Assembly (NCBI GenBank): GCA_031258265.1
Contig: JAIRNB010000013.1
Coordinates: 1 to 8,767, forward strand
Length of the DNA stretch: 8,767 nucleotides
Source: Treponema sp.
GTDB taxonomy: Bacteria > Spirochaetota > Spirochaetia > Treponematales > Breznakiellaceae
Direction: 5' to 3'
Part shown: positions 1 through 6,205 of the stretch, in pieces
Numbering within the stretch: position 1 is the stretch's first letter
Layout of the letters: each line of letters opens with the position of its first letter
The notes under the pieces: model-generated
Told to the model about the DNA's origin: nothing
What the model saw: the letters and a program-made list of their open reading frames with translations, nothing else
Database searches by the model: none
Made by a program: the position numbers and the translations under genes

Positions 1-52
1 CAGGGGTCCCTGTCCGTAGCCTCCACAGGCGGTCTGGCCCCCCCTTCACTTC

Positions 53-76
53 AAAGCCGGGCTTCGCCCGGCTTTT
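53..76 (+). terminator. Intrinsic terminator-like hairpin
   Basis: A perfect 10-bp stem (AAAGCCGGGC at 53-62 pairing with GCCCGGCTTT at 66-75) closes a TTC triloop and ends in four T residues. It probably terminates a + strand gene that lies before the window. The T tail is short, so the call is likely but not certain. On the other strand the T run is only three bases, so bidirectional action is less likely. Confidence 0.6.
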
Positions 77-166
77 CCGTTCACCCCCCAAGCGCTGCGG
101 ATACAGCCTTCGGCATCAGTCCAACACTGGGGAATTTTCTGGCGCTAGGCCATGCCACAGTGGTCT

Positions 167-191
167 AATAAACAACCTGCGGTTGTTTGTT
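167..191. repeat. A/T-rich inverted repeat
   Basis: The arms AAACAACC (170-177) and GGTTGTTT (181-188) pair perfectly around a TGC loop. The stem extends to 11 bp (167-191) with one T-G wobble. The 3' side continues into a T-rich stretch, so it could act as a weak terminator. It may equally be the left edge of the composite palindromic element that follows. Confidence 0.45.
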
Positions 192-220
192 CTTGGCCTT
201 TCGCGCAAGGGATTGTAGGG

Positions 221-338
221 GGCGCGAAGCGCGCCACCGCAGTCCCGCCGGAGGCGGGACGAGGAGGCCGGAGCGGGTATGAGACCCGCGGAGCCCCGGA
301 AAGCCCGGTCCCCGCCCTTGCGGGAGCAAGGGCGGGGA
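221..338. repeat. Cluster of four perfect GC-rich hairpins (candidate REP/BIME-like element)
   Basis: Four perfect inverted repeats follow one another within 118 bp. They are GGCGCG/CGCGCC (221-226/230-235, 3-nt loop), GTCCCGCC/GGCGGGAC (242-249/253-260, 3-nt loop), GCGGGT/ACCCGC (273-278/284-289, 5-nt loop) and a 13-bp stem at 309-321/326-338 with a GGGA loop. The last is followed by an A-rich tract rather than T residues, and no T tract follows it on the other strand either, so it is not a normal terminator. Such an array suggests a dispersed palindromic intergenic repeat or a structured RNA. Only one copy lies in the window, so repetition elsewhere in the genome is an inference. Confidence 0.5.
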
Positions 339-412
339 TGCGCCCAAAAAAAAGAAAGAAAAAAAATCCCGCTTTGTCTGTCCTGTCCCCGCCGGGTCCG
401 CATGGGTGGTCA

Positions 413-441
413 TTGACAACGAATCCTTCCTGGAGAATCAT
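413..441 (+). promoter_or_regulatory. Sigma70-type promoter of the DUF212-rnf operon
   Basis: A perfect TTGACA (413-418) is followed after 17 bp by AATCAT (436-441), which matches four of six positions of the -10 consensus. Transcription would start near 448, on top of the first possible start codon (447). This promoter therefore fits better with translation from GTG at 492, or with a leaderless ATG at 447. No operator was recognised. Confidence 0.5.
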
Positions 442-446
442 ATAGC

Positions 447-935
447 ATGTCCCTTGATCTGCCCCTGAGGACGCTGCCTTTTAGGGCATTTGTGGAAAAT
501 CCTATATTTTTGTCCTCTTTTACCAGTTTTTTGACGGCCCAGTTGATCAAAACGGTTATTATGGCCCTCCGTTTCAGAAAAAAAAGCGCCAAGGAGCTGA
601 TCGAGACCCTGGTTTGGCGTACCGGGGGTATGCCTTCCAGCCATGTGGCCCTTGTTTCCGCTATGGCGGCTTCTACCGCCCTGGCCGAGGGCGTTGGTTC
701 CAACCTTTTTCAGATTTCCCTTTGGTTTGCCCTGGTGGTTATCCGGGACGCCCTGGGGGTAAGGCGTTCATCGGGGCTCCAGGCAAGGGTTCTCAATGTG
801 CTGGGCAAGCAGGTGACGGATCGTTTGGATGTGGAATTCCATCCCCTCAAGGAAGTCCACGGGCATACTCCCCTGGAAGCGGTGGTGGGGGGCTTGCTGG
901 GTCTTTTTATTGCCATAGCCTTTGCGTTTTTGTAG
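447..935 (+). CDS. DUF212 / YuiD-type PAP2-related integral membrane protein
   Basis: This 162-residue protein belongs to the family annotated as 'acid phosphatase/vanadium-dependent haloperoxidase related' (Pfam DUF212, like B. subtilis YuiD). Visible signatures are TGGMPSSH (59-66), RDALGVRRSSG (100-110) and HGHTPLE (138-144) before a C-terminal membrane segment. These resemble the phosphate-binding motifs of PAP2 phosphatases and appear intact. The substrate is unknown; a membrane-embedded lipid phosphate is a guess. The ATG at 447 has GGAG 11 bases upstream. The family usually begins near residue 17, and GTG at 492 has AGGG five bases upstream and fits the promoter better, which would give 147 residues. 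It is the first gene of the operon, and the next gene starts six bases after its stop. Confidence 0.85.
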   Translation: MSLDLPLRTLPFRAFVENPIFLSSFTSFLTAQLIKTVIMALRFRKKSAKELIETLVWRTGGMPSSHVALVSAMAASTALAEGVGSNLFQISLWFALVVIRDALGVRRSSGLQARVLNVLGKQVTDRLDVEFHPLKEVHGHTPLEAVVGGLLGLFIAIAFAFL

Positions 936-941
936 GCCCGC

Positions 942-2789
942 ATGAGTAAATTTTATGCCCCTGTCCTGTTTCTCTGTTCCCTTACCCTGGGGGGCGTTTT
1001 GTTTTTCTTTTCCCTGCGCGGCCTTCCCGCCTCCGGCGGGGGCAGGCTGGAGGGTTACGCCGCCCTGGCCCTGGGGGAGAATGTCCCGGACCGGGAGGCC
1101 GCCGCCGCCCTGGAGGCGGCTCTGGGCCGGCCCGTGGTGTCGGAATCTTCCCAGTGGGTGTTTCTGAACAATTTTGAAGGGCTGGAACGGGTCCCCCTGG
1201 GGGATTACGAAGGCCGTTTGGAGCCTTTTGATCCCCGGCGGGACGGTTACGCGGAAAAACTTATGAATTTTTTTGTCCGGGACGGGCGGCGCTGGTTCTT
1301 TATCCCCCTGGACAGAAAACTTTTTGGTTCCCTGCCGCCCCTGAATCCCGGGGAACAGCTTAAAAAGAAGATCGCCGCCGCCCTGGATACGGCTTCTCCC
1401 GATCCTTCCGCTGTTTCCTTTTCCTCCGATGCCTTTTCTTCCGCTTCTTCTTCTCCCGGCGGCTTTTCCCTGTTGATGAAGTCCGGGGGCCGCTCCCTGG
1501 GCTTCCTGGTCCTCCTCTTTGTCCTCTCCTGCGCCGCCGCCCTGGTGTTTCCCCCGGGAAACCGGCGTTTTGGGGCCCGGCAGGGTCCGGGGGGGAACGG
1601 ATTCCGGCGGATTCGCGGTTTTTTCCGCCGTTTTGCCGGAATTCCACCGGAGCGGCGGCGGCTTCTCCTTCAGGCCCCCCTGTTGTTCCCCCTATGCCTC
1701 TGGGGGGCGCCGGGTTTCGCCTTTATCGTCCTGTCCCTGTTCCTGGGGGCCCTGCTGGCCGATCCCCTGGTGGAATGTTGGATTCGCCTTTTGGGGAGGG
1801 GGCCCAGGGTTAAGCGGCGGGCCGGGTTCTACCGGTTCCGGTTTTTTTACGCCCTTCCCCTGATCCCCTTCCTGGTCCTTATTCCCTGGGTGGGCGCCAT
1901 GCCGCCCCTCTGGGTTTCCCTGAACTTCCTGGGCTTTTCACTGTTTTACTTCTGTTCCCTGGGCCTTGAGATCCGCCGGAAATTCACCTGTCCCCCGGTT
2001 CGGGGGGGCGGGCCGGAGCCTAAGCGGGGGCCGGGGCTGCGGAGGCCGGAAGGGGGGCCGGGCCGGAGGCCGGAGGGGGAACCGGGCCGGAGGCCTTCCT
2101 TCTACGGTCCCTGCCGTTTTGTACCCCTGCCGATTCTTCCCTTCCGCCTGCCGGTGAATCCCCTCCCCGCCCTAAAGAGGCCGCGATCCGGCGCGGGGGG
2201 GGTCGCAAAATCCGGGCGGGGCGGAGGAGCCGCGGAGATGGGCGGGGCTTTCCCCTTTGGGAGGAAAAGCCGCGGCCGCAGGGGGGAAGGTCTTGCGCTG
2301 CCCTTTGCCCTGGCCTCCTGTCTGGCGGCCTTTGCCGGTTCCCTGGGGGGGGATGGTTTTTACCCCCGGCCTTCCATGTCCCCGGATTGGCCTTCCCTGG
2401 TGGGGGAGGAGGATTACCGGGCCCATGTTTTGTTTCAGACCGGTTTTGCCCACCGTTCTTTGCAGATGCAGGCCGGGGGGCCGGCGGAGGATCCGGGGTA
2501 TTTTCGCTATACCAGGGGGGAAGACGGCCTTGTGACGGAGGCTTTGCCCCTTTCCAGGGAAGCTCCGGAAATTCCCCCCTTTCCCCTGGCGGATCTGAGC
2601 AGGTTCCTGGAGAACTCCGGGGAAGAGGCGGAGATTCGGGGGGCCGGAATTTCCCTGCGGCCGGACATGCCCCTGGCGGATCTGGTTTCCCCCCTGTTGG
2701 TCTTTTTTTTGGTTTTTCCCGGCCTTGCCGCCAGGGGCAGAAGCTGGAAAAGGGTCCCCGCTTATTATGATAAACGGATAGCCGCCTGA
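942..2789 (+). CDS. Multi-pass membrane protein of unknown function, encoded with the Rnf-like genes
   Basis: I do not recognise this 615-residue protein. It starts with a membrane anchor or signal segment (about 6-28) and a roughly 155-residue soluble stretch that ends in a Ser-rich linker (150-175). Hydrophobic segments follow near 184-204, 243-275, 300-320 and 322-345. A low-complexity basic Gly/Pro/Arg linker (350-450) contains two octapeptide repeats. Then come a weaker hydrophobic segment (452-468), a soluble domain (470-577) and a last membrane helix (578-596). There is no Cys-rich Fe-S motif, so it is not a hidden RnfB. It starts six bases after the DUF212 stop, and its TGA overlaps the rnfC ATG by one base, so it is probably co-translated and may be an accessory subunit. 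Several G tracts of 7-8 bases lie in its linker region. Confidence 0.75.
   Translation: MSKFYAPVLFLCSLTLGGVLFFFSLRGLPASGGGRLEGYAALALGENVPDREAAAALEAALGRPVVSESSQWVFLNNFEGLERVPLGDYEGRLEPFDPRRDGYAEKLMNFFVRDGRRWFFIPLDRKLFGSLPPLNPGEQLKKKIAAALDTASPDPSAVSFSSDAFSSASSSPGGFSLLMKSGGRSLGFLVLLFVLSCAAALVFPPGNRRFGARQGPGGNGFRRIRGFFRRFAGIPPERRRLLLQAPLLFPLCLWGAPGFAFIVLSLFLGALLADPLVECWIRLLGRGPRVKRRAGFYRFRFFYALPLIPFLVLIPWVGAMPPLWVSLNFLGFSLFYFCSLGLEIRRKFTCPPVRGGGPEPKRGPGLRRPEGGPGRRPEGEPGRRPSFYGPCRFVPLPILPFRLPVNPLPALKRPRSGAGGVAKSGRGGGAAEMGGAFPFGRKSRGRRGEGLALPFALASCLAAFAGSLGGDGFYPRPSMSPDWPSLVGEEDYRAHVLFQTGFAHRSLQMQAGGPAEDPGYFRYTRGEDGLVTEALPLSREAPEIPPFPLADLSRFLENSGEEAEIRGAGISLRPDMPLADLVSPLLVFFLVFPGLAARGRSWKRVPAYYDKRIAA
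2040..2095 (+). repeat. 24-bp tandem repeat, 2.3 copies, in the linker of the 615-residue protein
   Basis: Units 2040-2063 and 2064-2087 differ by a few bases, and 2088-2095 begins a third copy. In frame they encode RRPEGGPG, RRPEGEPG and RRP. The repeat preserves the frame and lies in a basic low-complexity loop, so copy-number change would alter loop length without truncating the protein. Confidence 0.75.
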
Positions 2790-4081
2790 TGAACGTGTAT
2801 TCTTTCCCCCGGGGGGGGATTTCCTATGAAGATTCCTCGGTCCCCCAGCGGGACTCCAGCGTGGTGGCCTTTCTTCCCGCCATTTCGGTTATTCCCCTGG
2901 TACAGGAGGGGGGGGGCCGGGTTTCGGCGGTGGTGTCCGTCGGGGACACCGTAAAAGAGGGGATGCTTATTGGCTGGGGTTCCCCCAATGTCCACGCCAC
3001 GGTGCCCGGCAAGGTGATCCGCAGGGTTTCCTGGAAAAATGTCCATGGCCGGGAGATCGAAGCCCTGGTGATCCGCATGGGGGGGTATTTCGAGAAGCTG
3101 GGCAAAAAAGAGGAGTCCTTTCCCTGGGAGAGTCTTTCCCCCCAGGATCTGCGGCGGCTTATTTCCGATTTCGGCATTGTGGAAATGGAGGGTTCCGGCC
3201 GCGCCGCCGCCCAGATGCTCACAACGGCGGCGGACCCCCGCAGGGGGCTTAGCCTGGTAGTCCGCTGTGTCTTTGACGATCCCTGGCTTGCCGCGGACTA
3301 TGCGCTTTGCCGGGAACGTTATAAAGAGGTGGTGGAAGGCAGCCTTATCGCCGCGGCCATAGTCAGGGCGGCTCGTATTGTTTTTGCCTTTTCCCGGGGG
3401 GAGCGGGAGCTGGGGGATCTCTTTCTCCGGGAAGCCGGGGACGCCTATCCCGTTTCCCTTATGCTTACCGGTTCCCGTTACCCCCAGCGGAACCGCCGGG
3501 AACTGGAACTGGCCCTGCGGAACTACGAAAAAAAGGAACAGGTTCCCCTGGGTTCCCTTCTGATGCTGGGACCGGCGACTCTGGCGGCCATCCACGATGC
3601 GGTGCGGCTGCGGAAGCCTATTTTGGACCGCTATGTGGCGGTGGGCGGTTCTGCGGTTAAAAAGCCCCAGGTAATGCGGGTGCGTATCGGAACCAGGATC
3701 GGCGAAGTTTTTGCCGGCTGCGGGGGATTTGTGGGTAAACCCCGGTGCATTGTCTCCGGTTCCCCCCTGCAGGGCAGAATTGTGACGGACCTTGACGAAC
3801 CGGTATTGAAAACCAGTTTCGCGGTCTCCGCCTCCCTGAACGGCCAGGCCGGGGCTTCGGGAACCTGGAACTGTATCGGCTGCGGGGAGTGCCGCCGGGT
3901 GTGCCCGGTGGGGCTCGATCCTGAGGAACTCTACAAAAGTTTGGCCTCCGGCCTGGCGGGGGGGAAGGAAGCCAGGGAATCCCGGCATTTCTGCCACGGC
4001 TGCGGCTGCTGTGAACTGGTCTGTCCCTCCCGGCTTCCCCTTGCCGGGGTAATTTACGATTCCCAGGGGGACTTTTCCTGA
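2789..4081 (+). CDS. rnfC: RnfC-like subunit with a degenerate FMN/NADH site and two intact 4Fe-4S motifs
   Basis: RnfC is the peripheral cytoplasmic subunit that binds FMN and NAD(H) in Rnf complexes. At 430 residues it is of normal length for the compact form. The N-terminal domain (about 28-80), the NuoF-like core (120-280), the SLBB region (283-345) and two ferredoxin motifs can be followed. The cluster ligands are C362, C365, C368, C372 and C402, C405, C408, C412, each set ending in CP. The core is altered where cofactors bind. The family's GIVGMGGAGFPT is GIVEMEGSGRAA here (129-140), the NGAECEP segment reads RCVFDDP (159-165), and the YPQGxE segment reads YPQRNR (231-236). FMN and NADH binding therefore look lost while the fold and Fe-S centres persist. 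ATG overlaps the preceding TGA by one base, and rnfD overlaps its own TGA by one base. G tracts of 8 and 9 bases lie near the 5' end. Confidence 0.9.
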   Translation: MNVYSFPRGGISYEDSSVPQRDSSVVAFLPAISVIPLVQEGGGRVSAVVSVGDTVKEGMLIGWGSPNVHATVPGKVIRRVSWKNVHGREIEALVIRMGGYFEKLGKKEESFPWESLSPQDLRRLISDFGIVEMEGSGRAAAQMLTTAADPRRGLSLVVRCVFDDPWLAADYALCRERYKEVVEGSLIAAAIVRAARIVFAFSRGERELGDLFLREAGDAYPVSLMLTGSRYPQRNRRELELALRNYEKKEQVPLGSLLMLGPATLAAIHDAVRLRKPILDRYVAVGGSAVKKPQVMRVRIGTRIGEVFAGCGGFVGKPRCIVSGSPLQGRIVTDLDEPVLKTSFAVSASLNGQAGASGTWNCIGCGECRRVCPVGLDPEELYKSLASGLAGGKEARESRHFCHGCGCCELVCPSRLPLAGVIYDSQGDFS

Positions 4082-5133
4082 TGCCGGAAATGGAACAACC
4101 CCAGATAAATCTGGCCCAGCCCACGGCTCTGAGGATGTGGATGATCTCCGGCTGCGCCCTGGGGGCGGCGATCTACTCGGCGGCGGGAGACGGGTTTGCC
4201 TCCCTGGGCATTGCCATCGCCGCCCTGGGGGCGGCGATGTTCGCCGAGGCCCTGGCCCTCCATTTCGGCAGGCTCTGGAAGGACTCCGAGGGCCCCGCGC
4301 CGCCGGAGGGGGCCGGGTTCTCCGGGGGGGATAAGCGGATTGCCGGCGGTAAAATTGCCGATGGAAGCGCCGCCGCCTCGGCCATGATCTTTGTCCTCCT
4401 CCTCCCCAATTCGGTGAATCCCCTCTACGTCATCCTGGGGGCCTCTTTTGCCATGCTCCTGGTAAAGTTCAGTTACGGGGGCCTGGGGGCAAACTGGGTA
4501 AACCCCGCCCTGGGGGCCTGGCTCTTTCTCCGCCTTTCCTGGCCCGGCCTCTTCAGCCAGATTCAGGGCTTTAGTTCCGGCGGCGGGGGCGGCCTTGACG
4601 ATGCCGTCAGGGGCTTTTTCAACAAGACGATCCTTGCCTTCACCGGCGCGGAACTTCCCTCCGGCTATGTGGACCTTTTTCTGGGGCTGCGGGGGGACGG
4701 GATCATCGCCGACCGGGGACTCCCCCTGTTGATCCTGGGGACTATCCTCCTCAACGCTGTCCAGGTTAGCCGGGCCTTGATCCCGGCGCTGTACCTGGCG
4801 GTCTATTCCCTCCTGGTCTGGGCCTTCGGCGCCCTTCCCGGCGGGGGCGGTTTTTGGGAAGGGGATATTTTTTATTGCCTGTTTTCCGGGGGGACCCTGG
4901 CGGCGGCCTTCTTCCTGGTCTCCGATCCGGTGACGGGGGCAAAGACTTTTCCGGGGAGGCTGGCCGCCGCGGTCCTGGCGGCGTTTCTTGCCTTCCTGTT
5001 CCGCTATCCGGGGGCCGATCACTGCGGCGCTTTTTCCGCCGCCGTCCTGGTTAACGCCGTGGTCCCCATTATCAGAATGATTGAAGGCCGCCGGAATCCT
5101 AATCCGGCCTCCGGCCAAAGGAGGAACCGGTGA
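4081..5133 (+). CDS. rnfD: RnfD-like membrane subunit lacking the flavinylated threonine
   Basis: RnfD (NqrB family) is a multi-pass subunit that carries FMN covalently bound to a Thr in a D-x-x-S/T-G-A-T motif. Length (350 residues) and landmarks fit: the YGGLGANWVNPALGAW segment (132-147), DLFLG (198-202), SGGTLAAAFFLVSDPVTG (269-286) and a C-terminal helix ending near LVNAVVPII (323-331). Where the flavin motif belongs, between the NPAL helix and DLFLG, the sequence is DAVRGFF (174-180). The modified Thr is thus replaced by Phe, and a Gly-rich stretch (166-171) precedes it. A TGAE at 188-191 is probably part of the next loop and also lacks the acceptor. The first codon overlaps the rnfC stop. 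Covalent flavin seems impossible at the usual site. Confidence 0.9.
   Translation: MPEMEQPQINLAQPTALRMWMISGCALGAAIYSAAGDGFASLGIAIAALGAAMFAEALALHFGRLWKDSEGPAPPEGAGFSGGDKRIAGGKIADGSAAASAMIFVLLLPNSVNPLYVILGASFAMLLVKFSYGGLGANWVNPALGAWLFLRLSWPGLFSQIQGFSSGGGGGLDDAVRGFFNKTILAFTGAELPSGYVDLFLGLRGDGIIADRGLPLLILGTILLNAVQVSRALIPALYLAVYSLLVWAFGALPGGGGFWEGDIFYCLFSGGTLAAAFFLVSDPVTGAKTFPGRLAAAVLAAFLAFLFRYPGADHCGAFSAAVLVNAVVPIIRMIEGRRNPNPASGQRRNR
5117..5132 (+). promoter_or_regulatory. Strong Shine-Dalgarno deciding the rnfG start
   Basis: AAAGGAGG (5117-5124) lies five bases before GTG (5130-5132). It supports this GTG as the start, in a four-base overlap with the rnfD stop. It is the best ribosome-binding site in the operon, so this short subunit is probably made at a good level. 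Confidence 0.8.
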
Positions 5134-5573
5134 AAGAACTCAGGGACAGGGCCATAAGGGCCGGCTGGATCGCCGGACTCCTCCTGGCGGGGTGGTTCCT
5201 CTGGTTTTTTACCGCTTCCCCCAGGGAAAACAGCTTGAAACATCAGGTAAATTTGATTTTAAATTCCCGGGGAGAGGATTTCAGGCTGGGCGATCCCCTG
5301 CGCCGGGGACGGGCCCTGATCCCCCTGGGAACCGAATTTAGCCTGGAAAGCCCGGCGCCGGACCCCGGAGGAGAGGGCGGATCCCGGAGCTTCCTCGTTT
5401 TTCCCCTGGTCTCCGGGGGAAGCGTCCTAAGCTGCGGCGTCCTTATCGATTCCCAGGGCAAGGTGGAGCGCTTTATCCCCCTGGGCGCCCACGGGGAACA
5501 GGCTTTTGAACGAATACCCAGGGGTATCCTGGATGTCTATATCCGCCGTGTCGAAGGGGAAGAAAAACCGTGA
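5130..5573 (+). CDS. rnfG: Short RnfG-like subunit without the flavinylation motif
   Basis: Position between rnfD and rnfE, one N-terminal membrane anchor (about 11-27) and an outside-facing soluble domain identify this as the RnfG equivalent. At 147 residues it is shorter than usual RnfG (roughly 180-220). The stretch LVSGGSVLSCGVLIDSQGK (93-111) resembles the FMN-binding-domain strand that reads 'GxxxGvxxdxxGkI' in the family. The protein then ends without the S/T-G-A-T/S motif that accepts FMN, and without the ETPGLG segment. It is therefore a reduced homologue that cannot be flavinylated in the known way. GTG has a strong Shine-Dalgarno, and both ends overlap the neighbouring genes by four bases. 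The RnfG assignment rests mainly on position and topology. Confidence 0.65.
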   Translation: MKELRDRAIRAGWIAGLLLAGWFLWFFTASPRENSLKHQVNLILNSRGEDFRLGDPLRRGRALIPLGTEFSLESPAPDPGGEGGSRSFLVFPLVSGGSVLSCGVLIDSQGKVERFIPLGAHGEQAFERIPRGILDVYIRRVEGEEKP

Positions 5574-6205
5574 AGTTCCAGTCCCCCTCCCATCCGTTTT
5601 GGGGCCTCCAGTCCCCCCTTGCCACCCTGGGCGGGGCCGGCCTCATGATCCTCGGATCAAGTCGCTTTTCCTATGCCCTGGTCAGCGCCCTGGCCCTGCT
5701 CTGGGTCTATATCCTCAGCGCCCTGGCCCTGCGGATTCCCTTTCTCCCCCGCCGGGGAAGGGGGGCAATCGCGGTCTCCCTGTCCTCCGTTATCGCGGCT
5801 CTTTTTACCCTCATCCTTTTCTTTATTTGCCCCATACTGGCCATGGATTCCCTGCTTTTCCTCATCCTCTGCCCCCTGTGTTGTGTTTCTTCCGGGGTTT
5901 TGGAACGGATAGAAAAGTTCGACACCGGGGAGGCGGTTTTTCAGTCCTACCTGGAGGGGATGATCCTTTCGGGTTTGATCCTGGCCCTGGCCCTGATCCG
6001 GGAACCCCTGGGTTACGGAACCCTTTCCCTCCCCGGCGGCCGGCAGGGTATCCTGTGTTTTGTCAAATTTCCGGAGGAATCCTTTTCGCCGCTTAGGATT
6101 CTCTCCTCATCGGCGGGGGCCTTTTTCCTTCTGGGTTACGGTATCGCCGTATTCCGGCGCTTCGGCGGGCATTTTCCCCTCAAAGAAGGGAGGGCAAAGG
6201 GATGA
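5570..6205 (+). CDS. rnfE: RnfE-like membrane subunit, N-terminal cluster cysteine missing
   Basis: RnfE and RnfA are homologous six-helix subunits that together hold a 2Fe-2S cluster in the membrane in Rnf and Na+-NQR. This 211-residue protein has the family length and topology, with a recognisable LERIEKF (111-117, family GRAEAFA) and an IREPLGYGTLSLPGG segment (143-157, family RExxGxGTL). No Cys occurs before residue 87, so the first cluster ligand (in GLCPxLA of the family) is absent whatever the alignment. At the second ligand (NC before AILGRAEAF) the best alignment gives Ser108. C104 and C105 are close but displaced. GTG (5570) overlaps the rnfG TGA by four bases, with an AGGGGA Shine-Dalgarno (5555-5560). 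Confidence 0.85.
   Translation: MKFQSPSHPFWGLQSPLATLGGAGLMILGSSRFSYALVSALALLWVYILSALALRIPFLPRRGRGAIAVSLSSVIAALFTLILFFICPILAMDSLLFLILCPLCCVSSGVLERIEKFDTGEAVFQSYLEGMILSGLILALALIREPLGYGTLSLPGGRQGILCFVKFPEESFSPLRILSSSAGAFFLLGYGIAVFRRFGGHFPLKEGRAKG

Larger units (their letters stand above)
77..446. other. Gene-free intergenic region rich in inverted repeats
   Basis: No convincing gene is seen here. Open frames exist on both strands, but they run through the hairpins and encode low-complexity Arg/Gly/Pro-rich peptides with no family resemblance. Perfect hairpins occupy about 167-338, followed by an A-rich tract (346-366) and the promoter of the first operon. The first 50 bases of the window contain a stop in one frame (17-19) and could be the tail of an upstream gene, but this cannot be shown. 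Confidence 0.6.

Noticed and set aside
1..50. 3' end of an upstream gene or a structured RNA
   Set aside because: Too short to identify; one frame stops at 17-19, but no family feature or recognisable RNA consensus is visible.
309..366. 13-bp hairpin followed by an A-rich tract, considered as an intrinsic terminator
   Set aside because: A terminator needs T residues after the stem in the direction of transcription. Here A residues follow on the + strand, and no T tract follows on the - strand.
152..445. 97-codon open frame on the + strand across the hairpin array
   Set aside because: It encodes a low-complexity Gly/Arg/Pro-rich peptide running through perfect hairpins and the A tract, with no good ribosome-binding site; it is probably a by-product of the repeat element.
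942..2789. The 615-residue protein as a replacement RnfB
   Set aside because: It has no CxxCxxC-type Fe-S motif and only a few scattered cysteines.
2765..3997. 410-codon open frame on the - strand
   Set aside because: It is antisense to rnfC, which has clear family motifs. Long antisense frames are expected in such GC-rich sequence, and the translation shows no family signature.
4642..4659. TGAE in RnfD (residues 188-191) as a shifted flavinylation motif
   Set aside because: It lacks the terminal Thr/Ser acceptor, and its distance to the DLFLG loop fits the following loop better; DAVRGFF is the better counterpart.
4054..5118. 354-codon open frame on the - strand
   Set aside because: It is antisense to rnfD, is Gly/Pro/Gln/Arg-rich with no hydrophobic or motif structure, and is explained by base composition.
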